A stretch of DNA of 64,000 bases from Chitinophagales bacterium (GCA_040877935.1 JBBDNB010000012.1:1-64000), one strand, 5' to 3'. Shown: positions 45,850-55,914, counted from the first letter of the stretch. Translations and numbers: made by a program. Notes: a model not told the origin generated them from the sequence alone.

Positions 45850-47436
45850 TTACAGCTTTTGTATTTTTTGGATTATTTTTTCATTGTCTGAAAGCAATAC
45901 TGCAAGATAAAAACCCGGAGCCCAGTTTTCTCCAATTATTACCTGTCCTGACTCTGTGTTTAAATCAAGGGATTTTAATACTCTGCCTGCAAGGTCAAAG
46001 ATTTGTAATTGACCTGATTCACGTTTTAATCCTTTAAAATGTAATTCTGTTTGATTGTTGAAAGCACTTGGCTGGGCTTTTAATTCAAGTGTTGCTGGTT
46101 CGTTTATCTCGTCTGTATTTGCAACTATACATTCAAATTCAATATCGAGCACCGTAACCTGCCCATTTGAAAGTTGAACATCGGTAATGATCTTAGAAAA
46201 ACAACCCTGAAAATGAACACGAACATCGTACATGCCGCTCTCTGCTATTCCTGTTTTGTATTCGCCAAGGATATCACTTTTTGTTTCGGCTCCAGTGCTG
46301 ATTAATTCTACATTGACACCATTTAAAAATGTACCACTAAAGCTATCGGTGATAGTTCCTTCCAGGTAACAAGCGCGTGTATAAGTAGGCGTAAAAACAA
46401 AAAGTCCTTCCTGAATATCACTAGCCAGAATATTACCGGAAGGTAAATAAGGATAGGTTCCCCAGCATCCATCATAAGTTCCTCGCGAAGGAAAAGGGGA
46501 AGTATCATATCTGCCAGTTTCTACAAGATTATCAGGACGTGTGGCATCTACGAGGTTTACACCATAGGTATAATAGGAATTCCAAAGGTAATTGCCCAAA
46601 GCATGAGTATTGTGCGGTATAAGGCCGGTGCCAACTGCTTCCCGGTAGCGTGTGAGTTCAGTGATATTGTTTAGATCAGAAACATCATAAGCACCAAAAT
46701 AACCACCTTCAATTTCATCAGTGGTAAATAGGGTCTTGCCATCATCAGACAGCCATACATTGTGCGTGAATCGCCCAGGAGTTTCAGCACTTGCCAGCAC
46801 CTGCAAATTGTTTTTATCGCTGACATCTACCACCGAAAAAAATCCTGCGGAAATTTCTCCCAACCACATGGTATCACCACGAACATAACCATCATGCACA
46901 TAATTTTCAGAATAGATATTGATCAAGTCAGGGTTTTTAGGATCATTGTTCAAGTCAGCAATGATGACTCCGCGATTGTTGTATGGTATCTGCTCGTTCA
47001 GACTGTTAAAACCAAAAATATAGGCATAGCCATTTTCGTCAATCCAGATATTGTGGGCTGATTTTAAAAGTGTATCTGCTGTCCAGCTTGTTGCAGAAAT
47101 ACTGTCGGGCAAATTGGACATATCTACAATTAATAATCCTCCATCTTTTTCATTGGTGACATAAGCATGGTCATTCCAGGTATGAATATCGCGCCAGTCA
47201 CTGGAATAGCCCGGTACTGAAAACAATGGATCGGGTTGTTCAGGATCGGTAACATCTACTATAGCAAAAGCGTTGTTCAGCCCTACAAGTGCATATTCCC
47301 TACCGTTTGAAGCATATCCCCAAACATCACTCAAAGTGCTGTTAAATAATTGAACACTTCTAAGTTCCATATTTTTTTGAGCTGAGCCTGGCAAAAAAGT
47401 GATGCTGCACAGAAGCAGGATAATGAGTTTCTTCAT
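45850..47436 (-). CDS. Choice-of-anchor B family secreted protein with T9SS tail
   Basis: 528 residues with signal peptide [20 protein letters not shown]. The central part is a beta-propeller of LVIVD-like repeats (AFAIVDVTDPEQPDP, GGLLIVDMSNLPDS, YFGAYDVSDLNNITE, YGVNLVDATRPDNL) of the choice-of-anchor B type. A carboxypeptidase-regulatory-like beta domain follows (CYLEGTITDSFSGTFLNGVN), then a T9SS sorting domain (LQIFDLAGRVLKSLDL). It is probably presented at the cell surface. It overlaps the upstream lipoprotein gene by four bases. Its role beside potassium and nucleotide genes is unexplained. Confidence 0.83.
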   Translation of the reverse strand: MKKLIILLLCSITFLPGSAQKNMELRSVQLFNSTLSDVWGYASNGREYALVGLNNAFAIVDVTDPEQPDPLFSVPGYSSDWRDIHTWNDHAYVTNEKDGGLLIVDMSNLPDSISATSWTADTLLKSAHNIWIDENGYAYIFGFNSLNEQIPYNNRGVIIADLNNDPKNPDLINIYSENYVHDGYVRGDTMWLGEISAGFFSVVDVSDKNNLQVLASAETPGRFTHNVWLSDDGKTLFTTDEIEGGYFGAYDVSDLNNITELTRYREAVGTGLIPHNTHALGNYLWNSYYTYGVNLVDATRPDNLVETGRYDTSPFPSRGTYDGCWGTYPYLPSGNILASDIQEGLFVFTPTYTRACYLEGTITDSFSGTFLNGVNVELISTGAETKSDILGEYKTGIAESGMYDVRVHFQGCFSKIITDVQLSNGQVTVLDIEFECIVANTDEINEPATLELKAQPSAFNNQTELHFKGLKRESGQLQIFDLAGRVLKSLDLNTESGQVIIGENWAPGFYLAVLLSDNEKIIQKIQKL

Positions 47437-48950
47437 TCTTTTTCTTTAATTGGTTTTCGGGCATTCTTGATTTGATAACCTGAAATATACAGCAGGTGAA
47501 CATAACTGTTTTCCAAATAATTCACCCTATTGCTTGTGTCAGCAGGGTCTGTAAAATTGCTTTTAAGCCTAAACTTGTTGTGAAAACCATCAAGTTTATC
47601 CTTGTGAAGCTCAGTTTTCAAATCAAGACCGTATTGCATTAATCCTTGCCCCATCCACATTGTAATATCAAATCCCTTAATAAAAAACGCTCCTGGATTT
47701 ATATAAAGACTGTCTAATGCAAATTGATAAACACTGCTTTTGTAAAAATTAGTATCAATATGGTAATCGCTGCTATAGTGCAATTGAAATCGTTCAACAT
47801 AATCGAGCCGGAAGTCTTCCAAAGCATTCCAAACAGGAAGCCCTACTACAAGTATTTCATAATTCTCGCTGAGTTTGTATAAATTTCTATTGAGTTTGCT
47901 AATAAATGCTCGATCTATTGTGTTCAATATCAATATGTTGAGACTATCTTCCTGAAGTAAATTTACAAATATGGAATCTTCTTCCAGTTGATTTTTTCTT
48001 ATCATTTTATCGTCTTCCTCAGTGATAATAAAATGTTTAAGCTTAACGCTATCAAGTGGAAACTTAGGAAACTCAACTGCTTTCTTAATAGAGTCTGCAA
48101 TTGTATTGTGCTGAACTGCGAGCTTTTCCCATAATTCCCTGTAATTCAGTTCATTTGTTATAGGTCTGTTGATCAGGATTTTATTCTCTTTGGGAAATTT
48201 AAAACGAAGCAATTCAAATAGGTTCTCTATATGTGTGTTGATTGAAGGGTTGATCTGTATAAACCAGGGGTTGTCTTTTGTAAGATCAGCCGTAGGAGAA
48301 AGTGGGTTGATAATTATTTTTTTGTTTTGCCTGGCCCATTTTGCCATATAGCGGACATTGCTGTTGTAAACAGGGCCAATAATTAAATCCATGGAATCCA
48401 GGGCACCGGTTTTTTTAAGTTGTACGAGTTGTCCCAAATTGTTTTTACTGTCAAAGACATGAACATCTGCATTTAGCCCCATATTTTTCAGGGAATCTAA
48501 TGCAAGTGTAGCACCGAGATAAAAATTTAGTGACATAGAAGCATCATCAAAAAAATAATGCGCTTGCTTTTTCAAAGAGTCGCTTTTTAGGGAATCTAAG
48601 AAAAAGGGAAGTACAAAAGCAATATTGTAGCGGTCTTTGGTTTCAAAGCTGTCGATATCACTCAGGAGGCTGTCGATAAGTATCTCGGGCAATTTAATGG
48701 TATCGGGTAGCAAAACTGTTTCCTTGCTGGTAATATCCTCTTTTTGAACTTTCTTGGTTTTACAAGAGGGTACAAGAAGGAGAGTTACCAGAAGTGGAAT
48801 TAGTAAGAATTTACTCGATAATCGAGATTTAAATACTCCGAGGCTTGCCTCGTAATTAAAAGTATTTTTTCCAAATAAATGCCTCGTGGGCTTGCCCCGA
48901 GGTTGTTTACTCCCATTCAATTGTAGAAGGTGGTTTGGAACTGATGTCAT
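47433..48950 (-). CDS. Periplasmic-binding-protein-like (PBP1-fold) lipoprotein
   Basis: The frame is 505 residues, but the real start is unclear. A lipoprotein signal lies inside it ([19 protein letters not shown], lipobox Cys near residue 63), preceded by about 40 residues encoded by palindromic repeat DNA and by the end of guaA. The mature part resembles type 1 periplasmic binding folds found in Bacteroidota lipoproteins that often carry LysM domains, which are absent here: [53 protein letters not shown] and [14 protein letters not shown]. It may sense or bind a cell-wall or peptide ligand. A start at the TTG near 48920 or an alternative codon is possible. Confidence 0.7.
   Translation of the reverse strand: MTSVPNHLLQLNGSKQPRGKPTRHLFGKNTFNYEASLGVFKSRLSSKFLLIPLLVTLLLVPSCKTKKVQKEDITSKETVLLPDTIKLPEILIDSLLSDIDSFETKDRYNIAFVLPFFLDSLKSDSLKKQAHYFFDDASMSLNFYLGATLALDSLKNMGLNADVHVFDSKNNLGQLVQLKKTGALDSMDLIIGPVYNSNVRYMAKWARQNKKIIINPLSPTADLTKDNPWFIQINPSINTHIENLFELLRFKFPKENKILINRPITNELNYRELWEKLAVQHNTIADSIKKAVEFPKFPLDSVKLKHFIITEEDDKMIRKNQLEEDSIFVNLLQEDSLNILILNTIDRAFISKLNRNLYKLSENYEILVVGLPVWNALEDFRLDYVERFQLHYSSDYHIDTNFYKSSVYQFALDSLYINPGAFFIKGFDITMWMGQGLMQYGLDLKTELHKDKLDGFHNKFRLKSNFTDPADTSNRVNYLENSYVHLLYISGYQIKNARKPIKEKE
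48839..48902. repeat. Pair of GC-rich palindromes at a gene start
   Basis: CGAGGCTTGCCTCG (48839-48852) is a perfect hairpin. CCTCG-TGGGCTTGCC-CCGAGG (48882-48902) forms a second with an inner GGG/CCC. Both share the CTTGCC core. They lie exactly where the start codon of the lipoprotein gene should be, between guaA and the signal peptide codons. Confidence 0.75.
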
Positions 48951-50451
48951 AAACTACGCGGTTAATTCCTCTTACTTGATTAATGATTTCATTGGAAGTG
49001 AGTGCCAAAAATTCATAGGGCAAATGACACCAGTCAGCAGTCATGCCATCTACAGAACTCACTGCCCTCAAAGCTACTACATTTTCATAAGTTCTTTCGT
49101 CTCCCATTACTCCTACACTTTGAACTGGCAGCAGCATTACCCCGGCCTGCCACACTTCATTGTATAAATTGTGCTTTTTAAGGTTCTCTATGAAAATATG
49201 ATCTGCTTCCTGAAGCATGCGTACTTTATCCCGATGAATTTCGCCAATAATACGAATGGAAAGACCAGGGCCGGGAAAGGGGTGCCTTCCTATTATAAAT
49301 TCAGGCAGTCCGAGCTGACGGCCTACATTGCGGACTTCATCTTTAAACAAAAAGCGCAATGGTTCTATTACTTTCAGGTGCAATTTTTCAGGCAATCCAC
49401 CGACATTGTGATGCGATTTGATGGTAACAGAAGGGCCATTTACAGAAACGGATTCTATAACATCGGGATAAATGGTGCCCTGCCCTAGCCACTCTACATC
49501 TTCAATTTTCTTTGCCTCTGCCTGGAATACATTAATAAATGTTTTTCCGATGATCTTGCGTTTTTTTTCGGGATCACTAACACCATCAAGTGCATCGAGA
49601 AATTCATCAGAACTGTCAACGCCTATTACATTTAGCCCTAGGTCTTTATAGGAATGCAATACATCATCAAATTCATTTTTGCGCAAGAGGCCATTGTTCA
49701 CAAATACACAATACAGCTTTTTGCCAATAGCCTGATGCAAAAGCATGGCAGCTACAGAAGAATCTACGCCACCTGAAAGCCCCAACACGACTTTTCCGTC
49801 CTTTACCTGGTTTCTGATATCTTCAACAGTTTCTTCAATAAATGCTGCCGGTGTCCAGTCTCCTGTGCATCCGCATATATCTGTCACAAAGTTTTTCAGA
49901 ATGCTTTTGCCCTCATCAGTATGCGTGACTTCGGGATGGAATTGAAGGCAATAAACAGGCGGTTCATCATTGTTTTTTCTGATTTTGTTGAAAGCAGCAA
50001 CTTTCACGCTCGCAGTTCCGGCAAGCAATTCAAAATCGGGAGGCAATTCAATAATAGTATCCCCATGCGACATCCATACTTGGCTGTCTTCACTTACATC
50101 TTTGAAAAGCCCTTCCTTGGAAAGGATATTGCTCAGCTTTGCACGGCCGTATTCCCTGCTGTCGGAGCGACTGACTTTTCCGCCCAGCTGCTCGGCCAGC
50201 ATTTGCGCACCAAAACAGATGGCAAGAATGGGCTTTTTACCCAATAGCCTTTCGATGTCTATCGTTGGGGCATTTTCATCTTTTACTGAAAAAGGACTTC
50301 CAGAAAGGATTATTCCTTTAATATCTGGACTGTCTTCCGGAATTTTATTAAAAGGGACAATGTCACTATAAACATTGAGTTCTCTTACTCTTCGGGCGAT
50401 CAACTGGGTGTATTGCGAGCCGAAGTCTATAATTAGGATTCTTTCGTTCAT
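48907..50451 (-). CDS. guaA: GMP synthase (glutamine-hydrolysing)
   Basis: About 514 residues from ATG at 50451 ([20 protein letters not shown]), chosen because the family begins there; upstream in-frame codons are not conserved. Class I glutamine amidotransferase domain: Cys in [10 protein letters not shown] near residue 77, His-Glu in [13 protein letters not shown] near 171. The ATP-pyrophosphatase domain has the P-loop [11 protein letters not shown] near 222, and the C-terminal dimerisation domain ends STIEWE. It converts XMP to GMP in purine synthesis. First gene of a minus-strand run through hppA. Confidence 0.97.
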   Translation of the reverse strand: MNERILIIDFGSQYTQLIARRVRELNVYSDIVPFNKIPEDSPDIKGIILSGSPFSVKDENAPTIDIERLLGKKPILAICFGAQMLAEQLGGKVSRSDSREYGRAKLSNILSKEGLFKDVSEDSQVWMSHGDTIIELPPDFELLAGTASVKVAAFNKIRKNNDEPPVYCLQFHPEVTHTDEGKSILKNFVTDICGCTGDWTPAAFIEETVEDIRNQVKDGKVVLGLSGGVDSSVAAMLLHQAIGKKLYCVFVNNGLLRKNEFDDVLHSYKDLGLNVIGVDSSDEFLDALDGVSDPEKKRKIIGKTFINVFQAEAKKIEDVEWLGQGTIYPDVIESVSVNGPSVTIKSHHNVGGLPEKLHLKVIEPLRFLFKDEVRNVGRQLGLPEFIIGRHPFPGPGLSIRIIGEIHRDKVRMLQEADHIFIENLKKHNLYNEVWQAGVMLLPVQSVGVMGDERTYENVVALRAVSSVDGMTADWCHLPYEFLALTSNEIINQVRGINRVVYDISSKPPSTIEWE

Positions 50452-50601
50452 CCCCGCAAAAATAAATTTAAATGCTGCTTTAGACAATTCCTTTTTCCAC
50501 AATTCAATGGAATTGATTTATTTCAGTAATTATTTTTGGGTTTGTGATGTTCTATGGCTTAAAGTGAATGATTTAGCAATTCAATTTCTAATTGATTAAT
50601 T

Positions 50602-50609
50602 TATCTTTG
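50602..50609 (+). promoter_or_regulatory. -7 element upstream of the carrier-protein gene
   Basis: TATCTTTG fits TAnnTTTG, 26 bases before the start codon. The -33 half is not evident. Confidence 0.4.
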
Positions 50610-50635
50610 ACAATCTTTAGAAAAGCAAGTATATT

Positions 50636-50884
50636 ATGGATATGGATTTAAAGGTTTTTATCGATTCTCTGAAAGTAGAGTTTGAAAAAGAAGAAAAGGA
50701 AAATGTGGCTGCCGATGTTGTTTTCAGGGATTTAGATTCCTGGAATTCTATGATGGCACTAATCATTATTGCTAAAATCGACAATGATTTTGACGTAACC
50801 CTGAGCGCTGATGAATTGGCTGGGTCAAAAACATTCAAAGACCTTTACAAACTTGTTTGTTTAAAAAAAACTAAAGTCAATTAA
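50636..50884 (+). CDS. Acyl carrier protein-like protein
   Basis: 82 residues. Four-helix carrier fold with the phosphopantetheine serine in FRDLDSWNSMMALIII (W-N-S-M rather than the fatty-acid ACP D-S-L). This form is common in carrier proteins from surface-polysaccharide and specialised acyl pathways. The second half, DFDVTLSADELAGSKTFKDL, is typical of the helix III-IV region. Its stop overlaps the start of the ketoacyl synthase gene (TAATG), so the two are translationally coupled and presumably work together. Confidence 0.82.
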   Translation: MDMDLKVFIDSLKVEFEKEEKENVAADVVFRDLDSWNSMMALIIIAKIDNDFDVTLSADELAGSKTFKDLYKLVCLKKTKVN

Positions 50885-51945
50885 TGGCTTTTCTACAAAT
50901 TAAAAATGTGGCAATAAGCGGCATTGCAGCATCTGTGCCGGAAAATACAATTTCTAATTCCGATTATCCTTTTGCCAACGAGCGCGAACGCGATCTTTTT
51001 ATCAAAAGCACAGGAATTGAGCAGCGAAGGATAATCGATCAAGCATACACTGCCGCTGATCTTTGTGCCCAAGCTGCATTGAAGTTAATGAAAGACATGC
51101 AGCTCAAGCATTCTGATATTAAACTCCTGATTTTCGTAACACAAACTCCTGATTATATCACTCCTGCTACTGCTGTTAAATTGCAACATGAACTTGGATT
51201 GAATGAAGATTGTCTTGCTTTTGATATTAACCTTGGTTGTTCAGGCTATGTTTATGGACTTTCAGTAGCTGCTTCATTGCTTTCTAATATTCCAAACCCA
51301 GAAGCAAAAGCACTTCTATTGGTGGGAGATACTTCCTCTGCTTGTATTTCCGAAGCAGATAAAAGTACAGCTCCACTCTTTTCTGATGCAGGTTCAGCAA
51401 CAGTTTTGAATAAAAGCGAAGGGGAGCACATGGATTTTCTAATGTCGTCTGATGGATCGGGTTATGAGAGCATAATTATTCCTGATGGAGGATACCGCAA
51501 TCCTTTTAGTGAAAGCTCATTGGAAATGAAAGAAGAATCTGAGGGTATCAATCGCAATGCTACACATTTGATTTTGAAAGGTATTGATATTTTTAATTTC
51601 TCGGTAAAACGCGTGCCTGCTCAAATTAATGAGTTGTTAAACCTGGAAAACAAAAAGGTTGAGGATGTGAATTACTATGTTTTTCATCAGGCCAATAAAT
51701 TGATCAATGACACCATTGCTAAAAAACTAAAACTCAGTAGAGATCAGGCGCCACTTTCTCTTAAAAAATTTGGAAACACAAGTTCAGCTTCAATTCCTAT
51801 TACAATGGTATATTGTCTGAGAGCTGTGCTTTCGGAAAATAAAGCCACTGATTTAATACTCTCGGGTTTTGGTGTTGGCTTGTCTTGGGCAAGTGTGTAT
51901 TTGAAGACCAAAAAACTATATTGCCCGAAACTGGTAGAAGTATAG
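50884..51945 (+). CDS. 3-oxoacyl-ACP synthase III-like (FabH-type) enzyme
   Basis: 353 residues, thiolase fold. The catalytic triad is visible: Cys in INLGCSGYVYGL near residue 119, His in VFHQANKLIND near 260 and Asn in KKFGNTSSASIP near 292. FabH-like enzymes condense an acyl-CoA with malonyl-ACP. The neighbouring dedicated carrier protein and downstream GT and GNAT genes suggest it builds a short acyl group for a sugar or surface glycan rather than serving bulk fatty acid synthesis. That role is inferred from context. Confidence 0.85.
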   Translation: MAFLQIKNVAISGIAASVPENTISNSDYPFANERERDLFIKSTGIEQRRIIDQAYTAADLCAQAALKLMKDMQLKHSDIKLLIFVTQTPDYITPATAVKLQHELGLNEDCLAFDINLGCSGYVYGLSVAASLLSNIPNPEAKALLLVGDTSSACISEADKSTAPLFSDAGSATVLNKSEGEHMDFLMSSDGSGYESIIIPDGGYRNPFSESSLEMKEESEGINRNATHLILKGIDIFNFSVKRVPAQINELLNLENKKVEDVNYYVFHQANKLINDTIAKKLKLSRDQAPLSLKKFGNTSSASIPITMVYCLRAVLSENKATDLILSGFGVGLSWASVYLKTKKLYCPKLVEV

Positions 51946-51994
51946 TGACTATTGAATTCTATCAATCACAATAAATTTTATATTTTGCAGTCAA

Positions 51995-52915
51995 ATGAGT
52001 ACTGATTTTTCAGTTGTTGTTCCCGTCTATAATTCCGCAGAAACCCTGCGCGAATTGTATGTGCGTATTGCTGCTTTATTTCAGCAAATGCACAAAAGCT
52101 TTGAGGTAGTATTTGTTGACGATAAAAGCCTGGATAACAGTTGGGAAGTGATATGTGAGTTAAAGCAAGAGTTTAAATATAAAGTGAGGGCAATACACCT
52201 GGCCAAAAATGCCGGACAGCAGAATGCCACCTTATGCGGAATTCAAAATTGTTCCGGTAATTTGATAGTAACAATAGATGACGATCTACAGGTACCTCCA
52301 GAAGAGATTCCCAAGCTTGTAGAATGTATGGAGAAAACAGATGCTGATTTTGTTTACGGTATTTTTGATGCCAAAAGACACAGCTTAATTCGCAATATAG
52401 GCAGTCGTTTTTTTAATGCTTTCTTTAAACTTATTGCATCCACAAGCGGAAAAGGGTCTTCATTTCGCTTATTAAAGCGCAGTCTTACAGAAAAAATAAA
52501 AGATGTAGGACACGACTATTTTCTTTTAGATGAAGTTCTGAGCTGGTACACACTTGATATAGAGCAACAATTGGTAGATCACCATCAGCGCGGAACTGGA
52601 AGTTCTGGTTACAACACCATACGCCTGATTAAGATGAGTATGAATTATACCTTCAATTATTCTGCTTTTCCACTGCGCATGATGACCTATTTTGGGTTTT
52701 TTGTATCCTTGATTTTTTTTGGAATTGGCCTGTATTTTATTTACCAGAAATTTTATGAGGATGTCGAATTGGGTTTTACTTCCATTATTGTTTCTATTTT
52801 CTTATCAGCAGGTATTATTTTGTTTTGCATGGGTATCATAGGAGAGTATATCAGTAGAATCTATCTGAAAGAGCACAAAAGACCTCCTTATGTGATTAAA
52901 AAGTTTCTGGAATGA
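51995..52915 (+). CDS. GT2 polyprenyl-phosphate glycosyltransferase with two membrane helices
   Basis: 306 residues. The GT-A catalytic domain has FSVVVPVYNSAETLRELYVR, VFVDDKSLDNSW, the DxD-type TIDDDLQVPPEEIP near residue 90 and a RHSLIRNIGSRFFNAF segment; two transmembrane helices lie near 235-255 and 270-290. This is the GtrB/DPM1 arrangement that loads a sugar onto undecaprenyl phosphate at the inner face of the membrane. It ends with an ATGA overlap to the GNAT gene, so they are coupled. Confidence 0.85.
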   Translation: MSTDFSVVVPVYNSAETLRELYVRIAALFQQMHKSFEVVFVDDKSLDNSWEVICELKQEFKYKVRAIHLAKNAGQQNATLCGIQNCSGNLIVTIDDDLQVPPEEIPKLVECMEKTDADFVYGIFDAKRHSLIRNIGSRFFNAFFKLIASTSGKGSSFRLLKRSLTEKIKDVGHDYFLLDEVLSWYTLDIEQQLVDHHQRGTGSSGYNTIRLIKMSMNYTFNYSAFPLRMMTYFGFFVSLIFFGIGLYFIYQKFYEDVELGFTSIIVSIFLSAGIILFCMGIIGEYISRIYLKEHKRPPYVIKKFLE

Positions 52916-53556
52916 AGGTGAAAGGACTTGGTGTAGAGTTGATTCGACTGAGGAAGGAACATATAGAATTATTGCGTTACTGGCGCAATCATCCTGATAT
53001 TGCGGTTTTTATGGATTATCAGACATTCATTACTGAAGAAATGCAGATGAAATGGTATAAAAGCTTGGATGTTGCAAAAGACTTCTATTTCATAATAGCT
53101 TATCAGAATAAGGACATTGGCCTGATTCACGTTTCGGATATTTCCTGGAATAAAAAATCCGGACAAGCGGGACTTTTTATCTGGGATCAAAAATACTGGA
53201 AAACTCAGGTTCCTGTGTTTGCTTCTCTGAACCTCATTGCTTTTGCTTTCGGTTTTCTTGGACTAAATAAACTCATTGCAAAAGTTATGGACAACAATAA
53301 AGCTGCTATAATTTATAATCTCCGTCTTGGTTTTAAGGTATTTGACGATTCACCTAAAGACTATAGCTTATATCGCCTGGCGAAGGATGATAAGGACTTG
53401 CTTCAACTCAGAAGTAAATTAGAGCGATTGTTGACCAGAAATCCACAGCATTTTGAAATCGGCAGGCAGGAGTATAGTATCTTACAGGCATTGCCAGGTG
53501 TTGCTGATCAAATGGCTGCACTCATTAAATCTGAAGCACTTAGTTTGAAGAACTGA
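52912..53556 (+). CDS. GNAT-family N-acetyltransferase (RimJ/RimL-like)
   Basis: 214 residues. The acetyl-CoA fold is seen in LIRLRKEHIELLRYWRNHPD at the N-terminus, AGLFIWDQKYWKTQ, ASLNLIAFAFGFLGLNKLIA and KVMDNNKAAIIYNLRLGFK, the latter typical of the RimJ/L-type motif A/B region. It follows a GT2 gene with a 4-base overlap, so the acceptor is likely an amino sugar or lipid-linked sugar. A C-terminal extension of about 50 residues past the GNAT core is of unknown function. Its 3' end overlaps the convergent gene by 17 bases. Confidence 0.8.
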   Translation: MKVKGLGVELIRLRKEHIELLRYWRNHPDIAVFMDYQTFITEEMQMKWYKSLDVAKDFYFIIAYQNKDIGLIHVSDISWNKKSGQAGLFIWDQKYWKTQVPVFASLNLIAFAFGFLGLNKLIAKVMDNNKAAIIYNLRLGFKVFDDSPKDYSLYRLAKDDKDLLQLRSKLERLLTRNPQHFEIGRQEYSILQALPGVADQMAALIKSEALSLKN

Positions 53557-54451
53557 CCCGTTCCAGGATTTTAAAGCGCAATTCATTCCAGAAAAAGTAC
53601 AGTTTATTGAAAAGTCCTTTTCCCTCAATTTCCATGTTGAGTAAAATTGGTGTACTTGGGTTCAGCCCCCAGGATAAAATGCGCTTGTAGAATGGGAGCT
53701 CGCTAAATGGAAGGTTTTCTCTTTTTAAGTGTGGCTTTAATTGGCTGCGTATTTTTTGAAATGCCGCATAATTGTGTTTGTAATAGGGTTTCAATATTCC
53801 TCCCATTACTTGTAGTCCCACGTGGGCGGTCAGGTGGTGGTGACTGATGATCTTGTAGGGTTTTACAAAACTAAAAATATTGTGGGCAAGACATACTCCT
53901 ATAAATGGAATACCTACACAAATATCTTTGAGCAGAAATTGTTGCAAATATGTTTTTTTGATTACAAAACAATCATATCCAGGATGGTATTTTCCCGGAT
54001 CGGCCAGTATTTCAGGCAGTTCGGAGTTTTTCAGATGTTTTAAACTCACCCTTCTTCGATTGATGAGTAAAGCTTCATAGCCCTTATCGAGCTCATTGCT
54101 CACAAAATCATAGAAATAGGGCTGAAGGATAATGTCCATGTTTGTATAAATAACATATTCGCAATCAATATTCCAGATTAGTTTTAAAATATCTTCAATT
54201 AGAGGAAAGGGAATTTTTTTTTCAAAAGTAGCTATATCCAGGACTGATCTTTCAATTGGTAAAGTTTGTTTGAAATTATCTGGCAACTCAGCATATGTTT
54301 CATTCTTATGAACGGCTGCATAAAGCTTTACTTCGGCATTTTGAGTGAACTTCTGTGCTTCAGACATAGAGCGCAGAGTAAGCTCCTGTATTTTTAGTGC
54401 TTCGGGATTTTTAGTCTCGTAAGGGTTGACGATATGTGTCAGTTTGACCAT
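53540..54451 (-). CDS. Glycosyltransferase-like protein of unknown specificity
   Basis: 303 residues, no signal peptide. The N-terminal part (LTHIVNPYETKNPEALKIQE), DCEYVIYTNMDIILQPYFYD near residue 98 (a D-x-D-like YTNMDI) and YHPGYDCFVIKKTYLQQF near 152 have the layout of GT-A-type transferases that copy-read a terminal sugar site. No named GT family was recognised. It is convergent with the GNAT gene, and its location supports a surface-glycan function. Confidence 0.55.
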   Translation of the reverse strand: MVKLTHIVNPYETKNPEALKIQELTLRSMSEAQKFTQNAEVKLYAAVHKNETYAELPDNFKQTLPIERSVLDIATFEKKIPFPLIEDILKLIWNIDCEYVIYTNMDIILQPYFYDFVSNELDKGYEALLINRRRVSLKHLKNSELPEILADPGKYHPGYDCFVIKKTYLQQFLLKDICVGIPFIGVCLAHNIFSFVKPYKIISHHHLTAHVGLQVMGGILKPYYKHNYAAFQKIRSQLKPHLKRENLPFSELPFYKRILSWGLNPSTPILLNMEIEGKGLFNKLYFFWNELRFKILERVSSSN

Positions 54452-54489
54452 AAGCTGTATTACAAAATTAAGCAGAAAACTTGCTAAAC

Positions 54490-55914
54490 TTACTTCAAAA
54501 ATTCTTTAAACCACAAACCGGAATCTTTGATAATGCGCTTTTGTGTTTCAAAATCTACATGAACCAGTCCAAAGCGTGCGTGATAACCTTCTGCCCATTC
54601 AAAATTATCCAGCAGACTCCAGGCAAAATAGCCTTTTACATTTACACCTTCATGTTTTGCGCGCAGCACATTTCTTAAATAATCTTTATAAAACTGTACA
54701 CGTTTGTGATCATGTACTGCATTGTTCTCAACTACATCGGGAAAGGCAGCGCCATTTTCGGTGACTATTATCTCTTTAATGCCTTTGTATTCCTGAAAGC
54801 GCCTGAGCATTTTATAAATCCCCTCGGGATATATTTCCCATTTCATATCTGTTAGCTCTGTACCTAATTTTTCGGGCTTAACACGATTGGCCCAAATAAT
54901 TGGTGGCCACAGTGCTTTACGCGCAATCATTCTGGTATAGTTTTGCAAACCGATAAAATCGAAATCAAAAGCCAATTTGTTTTCATCTTCAGGGCGCATC
55001 CATTTGTGAATGCGCTCCAGTGCTTTCCACCCGTCTGTTGGATAGCCAAGTCCCAAAACCGGGTCTAAAAACAAGCGATTGAGCAATGCATCCATAGTGT
55101 GGGCAGCTTTTATATGTTTGGGTTTTTGTTTTTTGGGTTCGATATAAGAGCAGGAAAAAGTAGATCCCACATTGGAATTTGGTACTTCATTTCGGATAAT
55201 ACGTCCACCTTCAGCCTGGCAAAGTGCAGCATGATGTGTGGCCTGGGTGAAATTTTTAAACCCCCATTTTCCAGGAGCATGCATGCCCAGAAAATATCCC
55301 ACAGCTATAAAAGCCATTGGTTCGTTCAGTACCATCCAGTTTTTTACTTTATCGCCATAAGCGCGGCTGATAATATAAATGTATTCACTAAACCAATCTA
55401 CTATATCCCTGTTTGTCCACCCCCCTTTGTCCTCCAGTGCCTGTGGCAAATCCCAGTGGTAGCATGTGAGCCAGGGTTCAATATCTTTTTCTAAACAAGT
55501 GTCTATCACACGGTGATAAAAATCAATACCTTTTTGATTGATTTGCCCACTTCCTTTTGGCAGAATGCGTGGCCAGGAAACTGAAAAACGAAAAACGTCC
55601 ATATTCATTTGCCTTACAAAGTCGATATCCTGCTTGTAGTTATTATAAAAATCACAAGCTACATCACCGTTGTCAAAATTCAGTACATTGCCTTTTTCGT
55701 GAGTAAAAGTATCCCAAATAGAGGGGCCTTTACCGTCTTTATCCCAGGCGCCTTCTATTTGATAAGCGGCAGTAGCAGTTCCCCATTTAAAATTTTTCCC
55801 GAAATCGGCAGCTCGAAATTCTTCACCAACTACCAGCTTTGCCAGATTGTCTGGAGCCATTAGCATCCCTGAGCTTCCAAGTATTGAATTTTTGAGCATT
55901 TCCCTTCTGTCCAT
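54490..55914 (-). CDS. GH1 family beta-glucosidase, exported
   Basis: 474 residues. The N-terminus MDRREMLKNSILGSSGMLMA has a Tat-like twin-Arg start, suggesting export as a folded enzyme. The GH1 barrel shows WGTATAAYQIEGAWDKDGKG, the acid/base Glu in MVLNEPMAF near residue 196, the nucleophile Glu in IIVTENGAAFPD near 384 and GYFAWSLLDNFEWAEGYHAR near the end. It hydrolyses beta-linked terminal glucose (or related sugars) from oligosaccharides. Tat export of a GH1 enzyme is less usual than a cytoplasmic location. Confidence 0.92.
   Translation of the reverse strand: MDRREMLKNSILGSSGMLMAPDNLAKLVVGEEFRAADFGKNFKWGTATAAYQIEGAWDKDGKGPSIWDTFTHEKGNVLNFDNGDVACDFYNNYKQDIDFVRQMNMDVFRFSVSWPRILPKGSGQINQKGIDFYHRVIDTCLEKDIEPWLTCYHWDLPQALEDKGGWTNRDIVDWFSEYIYIISRAYGDKVKNWMVLNEPMAFIAVGYFLGMHAPGKWGFKNFTQATHHAALCQAEGGRIIRNEVPNSNVGSTFSCSYIEPKKQKPKHIKAAHTMDALLNRLFLDPVLGLGYPTDGWKALERIHKWMRPEDENKLAFDFDFIGLQNYTRMIARKALWPPIIWANRVKPEKLGTELTDMKWEIYPEGIYKMLRRFQEYKGIKEIIVTENGAAFPDVVENNAVHDHKRVQFYKDYLRNVLRAKHEGVNVKGYFAWSLLDNFEWAEGYHARFGLVHVDFETQKRIIKDSGLWFKEFLK

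Noticed and set aside
53540-53556. Frameshift at the overlap of two convergent genes
   Set aside because: The 17-base overlap is between complete genes on opposite strands, each with a sensible C-terminus.
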